Below are positions 60,003 to 64,000 of a stretch of 64,000 nt of DNA, piece after piece. Under the pieces are notes generated by a model, which was not told where the DNA came from, made no database searches, and saw only the letters and a program-made list of their open reading frames with translations. A program made the position numbers and the translations under genes. The stretch spans positions 1,000,689 through 1,064,688 of the forward strand of contig JADCRB010000065.1 of assembly GCA_021464245.1 (NCBI GenBank), written 5' to 3'. The DNA comes from Carallia brachiata. Its lineage: Eukaryota > Streptophyta > Magnoliopsida > Malpighiales > Rhizophoraceae. Position 1 is the stretch's first letter; every line of letters starts with the position of its first letter.

Positions 60003-60690
60003 AAACAGCCTGATTCGGATTCCTTTGCAAATGCCAAGTCTTACCTATATTGATGGGCCTCAAGAGAACTTGTCACGGCTCTCTAGCTAATTTTCCAAAC
60101 CCAATTTGCCCAAGTCAAGCATTTGTCACTGGTCAATAAAGTTGGTCAAATTACTTCTGTCTTTTAATACGAAAGCAACGGCGGTCGGCGCAGGCCGGAG
60201 ATTTTTGATTGAAACAACCATGTAATTAAAACCAAATTTATTTTATAGCCGCCTACTCTCTCTCTCTTTTTTTTTTTAACAATAAAATGACTGATCAGCA
60301 GCATACCAATAACCAAAACCAAAGCAGCATACAAATAACAAAAAAAAAAAAAGCTAATAAAGGAAACCATTAATCATAGGGAGTCACAGTTTTCGGATAT
60401 AAGAGGGTCGCAGTTTTCTTTTTTCTTTTTTTTTATCTCAATTTTGAGAATCCTTCTTCTAAATAAGGGAAATTGTGGCCCCACGTCTGGGCTGGATGTA
60501 AATAAATGGCAAGTTGCAACGGTCCATTTGGGGCCGGACGTAATTTCAAAAAAAAAAATCTGTCCTTATCATATTTATTTATCAAAAATTAAAATAATAT
60601 GAAGATTGGAAAAAATTCAATTTTCGAAGACAAAAACAAAAACAATAAAGTCAAAAAAAGAAATCTCTCTTTCCCCTCTTTAAATCCATC
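60003..60690 (+). promoter_or_regulatory. upstream region of the SNAP33-like gene
   Basis: AT-rich DNA containing a CT microsatellite-like stretch near 60255-60268. The promoter of the SNARE gene should lie towards the right end, but no single element is convincing. Confidence 0.35.
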
Positions 60691-60771
60691 CAATTTTCAC
60701 TCTCCAAAATCCAAATAGATTCTTGGAATTCGGTTTCGCAGAAAAATCTTTTCTTTTCTCCACATTATCAG

Positions 60772-61699
60772 GTATTACCCATTCGCTGCTCATGATTCTT
60801 GATTCTGTTTGTATTTTGGACTCTTTTTTCACAATTATGTTCGCTTTATAATTGAATCCATCTGGGTTTCTTTTATTATACTTGTGTTTGTATCTGTCTT
60901 CTTTCTTGTCATCGTACGGTCCGTTCCTTCTTCTTCTTCTTCTTTTTTTTTTTTCTGTGTGCTTCAATTTTGATTTGATCCTTTGTATATAGCTTTATGA
61001 TGGTCACTTTTAAACACCCTTTTGTTGATATTTTCATGGGTTTATTTCCTTTTTCTTTGTTCTTTTACTGTCCCAAAAAAAAAAAAAGACCCTTGTTCAT
61101 ATGAAAAAAAGGAACCTTTTTGGTGAGCGTTATGGATTCGTGCCCCTGTTTGGTTGGTCAGTAAACTGAAAAGTTGAAAGCTTTGATTGTGCGTTTTCTT
61201 ATTTGGTTTCTGGGTTTTCAATGAATCAATAAGGAAACAGGCCCATTTAGTTCTCTTGTTTGATTGCTTATGAATGATTGCGTTTTTCCTTTGCTTTTCT
61301 CGTTCTATCTTTCTCATGATACTGTTGGACCGAAGAAAAATAAGAATAGAAATTACTCCGATACATTAACTTGTCACTGTTCTTGCGGTTCCCTTGAAAA
61401 TTTTGGATGTGCTTTGATATTGCAATTTTAATCTCCAGTCTTCCTACTAATAGTTCTCATTTGCCACTTACCGGGCAAGTCTATGCTGTTGTTTGACCTT
61501 GTTGTCCTTTTCTCTTTGAATTTCTGATTGTGGTGTTTTCTGACAAATCGCTACAATGTATTCTGAAATCAAGTTCCCGTGCTGTGATTTGGAACTGAAA
61601 TTTTATGTGCCTAAAGCAAATGTGCCTGAAGGTGTTTGATAGCCGCTAGTTTCACGGTGAGCACGACATCACATGTTCGGCCTTTATTCATTTGTGCAG
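60772..61699 (+). other. 5' UTR intron of the SNAP33-like gene
   Basis: A short leader exon (about 60690-60771) ends ATTATCAG before a GTATTA donor. The T-rich intron ends TTTGTGCAG at 61699, 61 bases before the ATG at 61761. The call rests on these splice signals and on the absence of coding potential between them. Confidence 0.6.
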
Positions 61700-61760
61700 G
61701 AATTTTAATTGGTTACTCATCATCTGCTTGATCATACTGTGAATTTTACTTCTGGAGAGG

Positions 61761-63890
61761 ATGTTTGGTTCAAGGAAATCTCCATTGAAGGGTGCTAAGC
61801 ATGACAAGGCTGACACGGAATATCCTGTTTCATCTCATTCTAACCCTTTTGATTCTGACGATGAGGTGGACAATAAGAAAAACTTTAAACCACCGAAGAA
61901 GACTTCTTCAGAACCAAATTTAATGACATCAAGTATTGGCACTAATCCCTTTGATAACGATGAAGAGGGCAGTGCAGCCTTCATCTTCATATTCTCTTAC
62001 ATCAGCACCAAGAAACAAGTACAAGAATGATTTTCGTGACTCTGGGGGAATAGAGAACCAATCAGTCCAAGAGCTAGAGGATTATGCTGTCTACAAAGCT
62101 GAGGAGACTACAAACGCAGTGAACGGCTGCCTAAAGATTGCTGAGGAAATAAGAGATGATGCAACCAAAACTTTGATCACACTGCATCACCAGGGTGAGC
62201 AAATTACGAGGACTCACAATGTTGCTGTCGAAATAGATCACGATCTTAGTCGGGTATGTTTTCTTTTTTTTTTTTTTTTTTCCAACTATAACCATATGAT
62301 TTGTGATATAAAATAAAAAAAGCAAAGACATTGAAGTACCGAACATGCACCACCTACATTTTCTCATTAAATCCACTGTAAAAGGGCGTTTAAGTGAACA
62401 GCGCTCACACGCTATGGGGTATGAGGAGTCAGGTTTACACAGTTTTACCCATGCCTTTACAAGGAGGTTGTTCTGTGACTTGAACTTGTAACCTCTTGCT
62501 CCTAGTGGATTAACTTTAGTGTTACATCAATGCTTATTTTTCTCAATATATCCACTTCATTGGCATTAATACTGTTGCTGCAAGTGGCTTTTCAAGTTTA
62601 TATAGATGGTTGAATTTGTTAGAGACACTATTCGTTTTTGCTAGGTTGTTACTCCATTTTTGTATTTTATAACTCATTTCCCCATAATTCTGCACAAAAT
62701 TCTTGTCTATCAGTGGAGGTCATGTATTTACTTTGTTTTGAGAGTTTCATTGAGATCTCTGAATCTGTTTATAGAACTGTCACCTTGAGGGATGGGCCAC
62801 AGCTTTTCGGCAGGATGTGGTTCTGCCATCCTAGTACATGAGCGTCTTTAACTGAAGGATCAAAATGAGCCCTTTATGTTTTAGTAGACAAGGATTGATT
62901 GTAGGCGTGCAAAAGGAGACATCCTTATAGGCAATCTTGCGTTATTCAAGCAACCAATATCTTTTTCTGGTCAAGCTTCGCTCTTCATATTTGACTACTC
63001 AGTTTTCTTCTTTAAAACTTTCTAGCCATGGTTTGTTGAATGAGAGACAACATTATTGGAAAGCCCAATAAAGATTGAAGGTGGCTAGAGGACATGTGAT
63101 GGAGTCTGGTTTTCATTTTGTTTTTAGCCATTTTTGAGGTGGGCAAGCTACGGCATTAGTCAAATGCATTAGTGTGTTGCAGTTTACATGTTGTTTCAGG
63201 AATAACCACCCAAACACACCCATCGATAAAGCCCTATTTAACTTTGATGCTTCTGGAGTTTTTGTTTTTGCCTTCTGCTTCAGGAATTTAGGGAAACATG
63301 ATCATGGTATTTTCTTTTCTTTTGATTTCAGGGGGAGAAGCTTCTGGGAAGTCTTGGGGGCATGTTCTCTAGAACATGGAAGCCGAAAAAGACTCGTCCT
63401 ATAACTGGTCCTGTCATCACTGGAGGTTGTATTTCTATCCGTATTTGCCATGTTATCGAATTTCTATTTCCATAATTGGATAAGATAATCTTACATAACC
63501 CATAGGAGGTGGAAATACGGTTGAGAATACTTATCTGTGAATGTGAGATTAGTCATCTGCTTTGTTGTATACATTTTCGTTTCTTTTTTGAAAAGGAATA
63601 TGCTCATCAAGAGGAAACACAAGAGTCTTTCTATTATATTGGCAGTCGTATTAATAGGAGCACAAAAAGCATAAAAGCATGCTATTTAAGCACTAAAAAG
63701 TTCCAAGAATTGTGTGTTTTATTGTCCTAGTTATATGAGTAGTCCATTTTGTTTTACAGATGATTCAACACAAAGGAGAGCTGCCCACATGGATCAGAGG
63801 GAGAAGTTGGGTTTGAGTCCCGCACCCAAGGGACAGTCAAACACACGAGTACCCACAGTTGAACCGACCAATGCACTTCAGAAAGTTGAG
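61761..63890 (+). CDS. SNAP33: SNAP25-type SNARE, SNAP33-like (partial, 3' end outside window)
   Basis: SNAP33-type proteins supply two Q-SNARE helices for vesicle fusion at the plasma membrane and cell plate. The exons seen are 61761-62253, 63332-63425 and 63760-63890, with matching phases; the gene continues beyond the window. The N-terminus MFGSRKSPLK is followed by NPFDSDDE and NPFDNDEE repeats and then the first SNARE helix (ELEDYAVYKAEETTNAVNGC to EIDHDLSRGEKLLGSLGGMF). The linker MFSRTWKPKKTRPITGPV follows and lacks palmitoylated cysteines, as is normal for plant homologues. Exon 1 carries one extra base near 61980, in the Ala-Ser junction before SSYSLTSAPR, which breaks the frame. Removing one base gives 164 whole codons, so an assembly insertion is likely. 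Confidence 0.9.
62385..62515 (-). mobile_element. Au-like SINE in SNAP33-like intron
   Basis: On the minus strand the sequence runs from GAGGTTACAAGTTCAAGTC (a pol III B box) through CCTTGTAAAGGCATGGGTAA to CATAGCGTGTGAGCGCTGTT. This is the order and wording of the Au SINE family found across flowering plants, at moderate divergence. The 5' A-box end is poorly preserved and no clean target duplication was identified. Confidence 0.55.
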
Positions 63891-64000
63891 GTTGGTGCCT
63901 ACATTATTAAAAGTCCACTGCAAAGGAGTGTATAATCAATTTTGTTTTCCATGATATTTGAAATTATTTGCTTGTTCTTTTCTTCGTTCTCACTTATATA

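Overview
The window is nuclear DNA from a eudicot plant, most likely a woody rosid, though the species cannot be fixed from sequence alone. The evidence is split genes with T-rich GT-AG introns, AT-rich intergenic DNA, a Copia LTR retrotransposon, MITEs and SINEs, and protein families at plant-typical lengths. No tRNA, rRNA, CRISPR array or bacterial-type operon was seen.

Layout from left to right. 1-165 (-): broken MKK4/5-like kinase fragment at the window edge. 1515-3056 (+): UGT83A1-like glycosyltransferase with two exons. 5188-12269: complete Copia insertion with 1.46-kb LTRs and a 5-bp target duplication. It keeps a broken gag and the start of the protease, but integrase, reverse transcriptase and RNase H are gone. 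In their place are a foreign LTR-like piece and, on the opposite strand, an intact two-exon WUSCHEL-type homeobox (WOX) gene at 9508-10094. 16270-16474 (-): first exon of a NAC gene with no recognisable continuation. 18498-25360 (+): FEY-like short-chain dehydrogenase with eight exons. 27491-33545 (+): diacylglycerol kinase 1-like gene, 728 aa, seven coding exons. 34258-34683 (-): small uncharacterised protein. 39695-41136 (+): UDP-glucose dehydrogenase. 43065-53765 (-): DEAH-box splicing helicase of the PRP2/ESP3 type, 27 coding exons. 56160-57570 (+): dead ZAT-type C2H2 zinc-finger gene. 61761 to the window end (+): SNAP33-like SNARE.

Mobile DNA fills much of the rest. There are two copies of one long-TIR MITE family (25.9 kb and 38.0 kb, the second with a perfect 9-bp target duplication). 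There is also a 2.1-kb element with TIRs of about 0.3 kb (57890-60002), two SINE-like insertions and a small foldback MITE.

The host genes are independent housekeeping or signalling genes: cell-wall UDP-glucuronate supply, lipid signalling, splicing, vesicle fusion and secondary-metabolite glucosylation. They do not form a pathway cluster. The most notable object is the retrotransposon carrying an intact, intron-containing antisense WOX transcription-factor gene. A separate quality signal is that three conserved genes (UGD, ESP3, SNAP33) each carry exactly one 1-bp indel in an otherwise perfect reading frame, which looks more like residual assembly error than biology.
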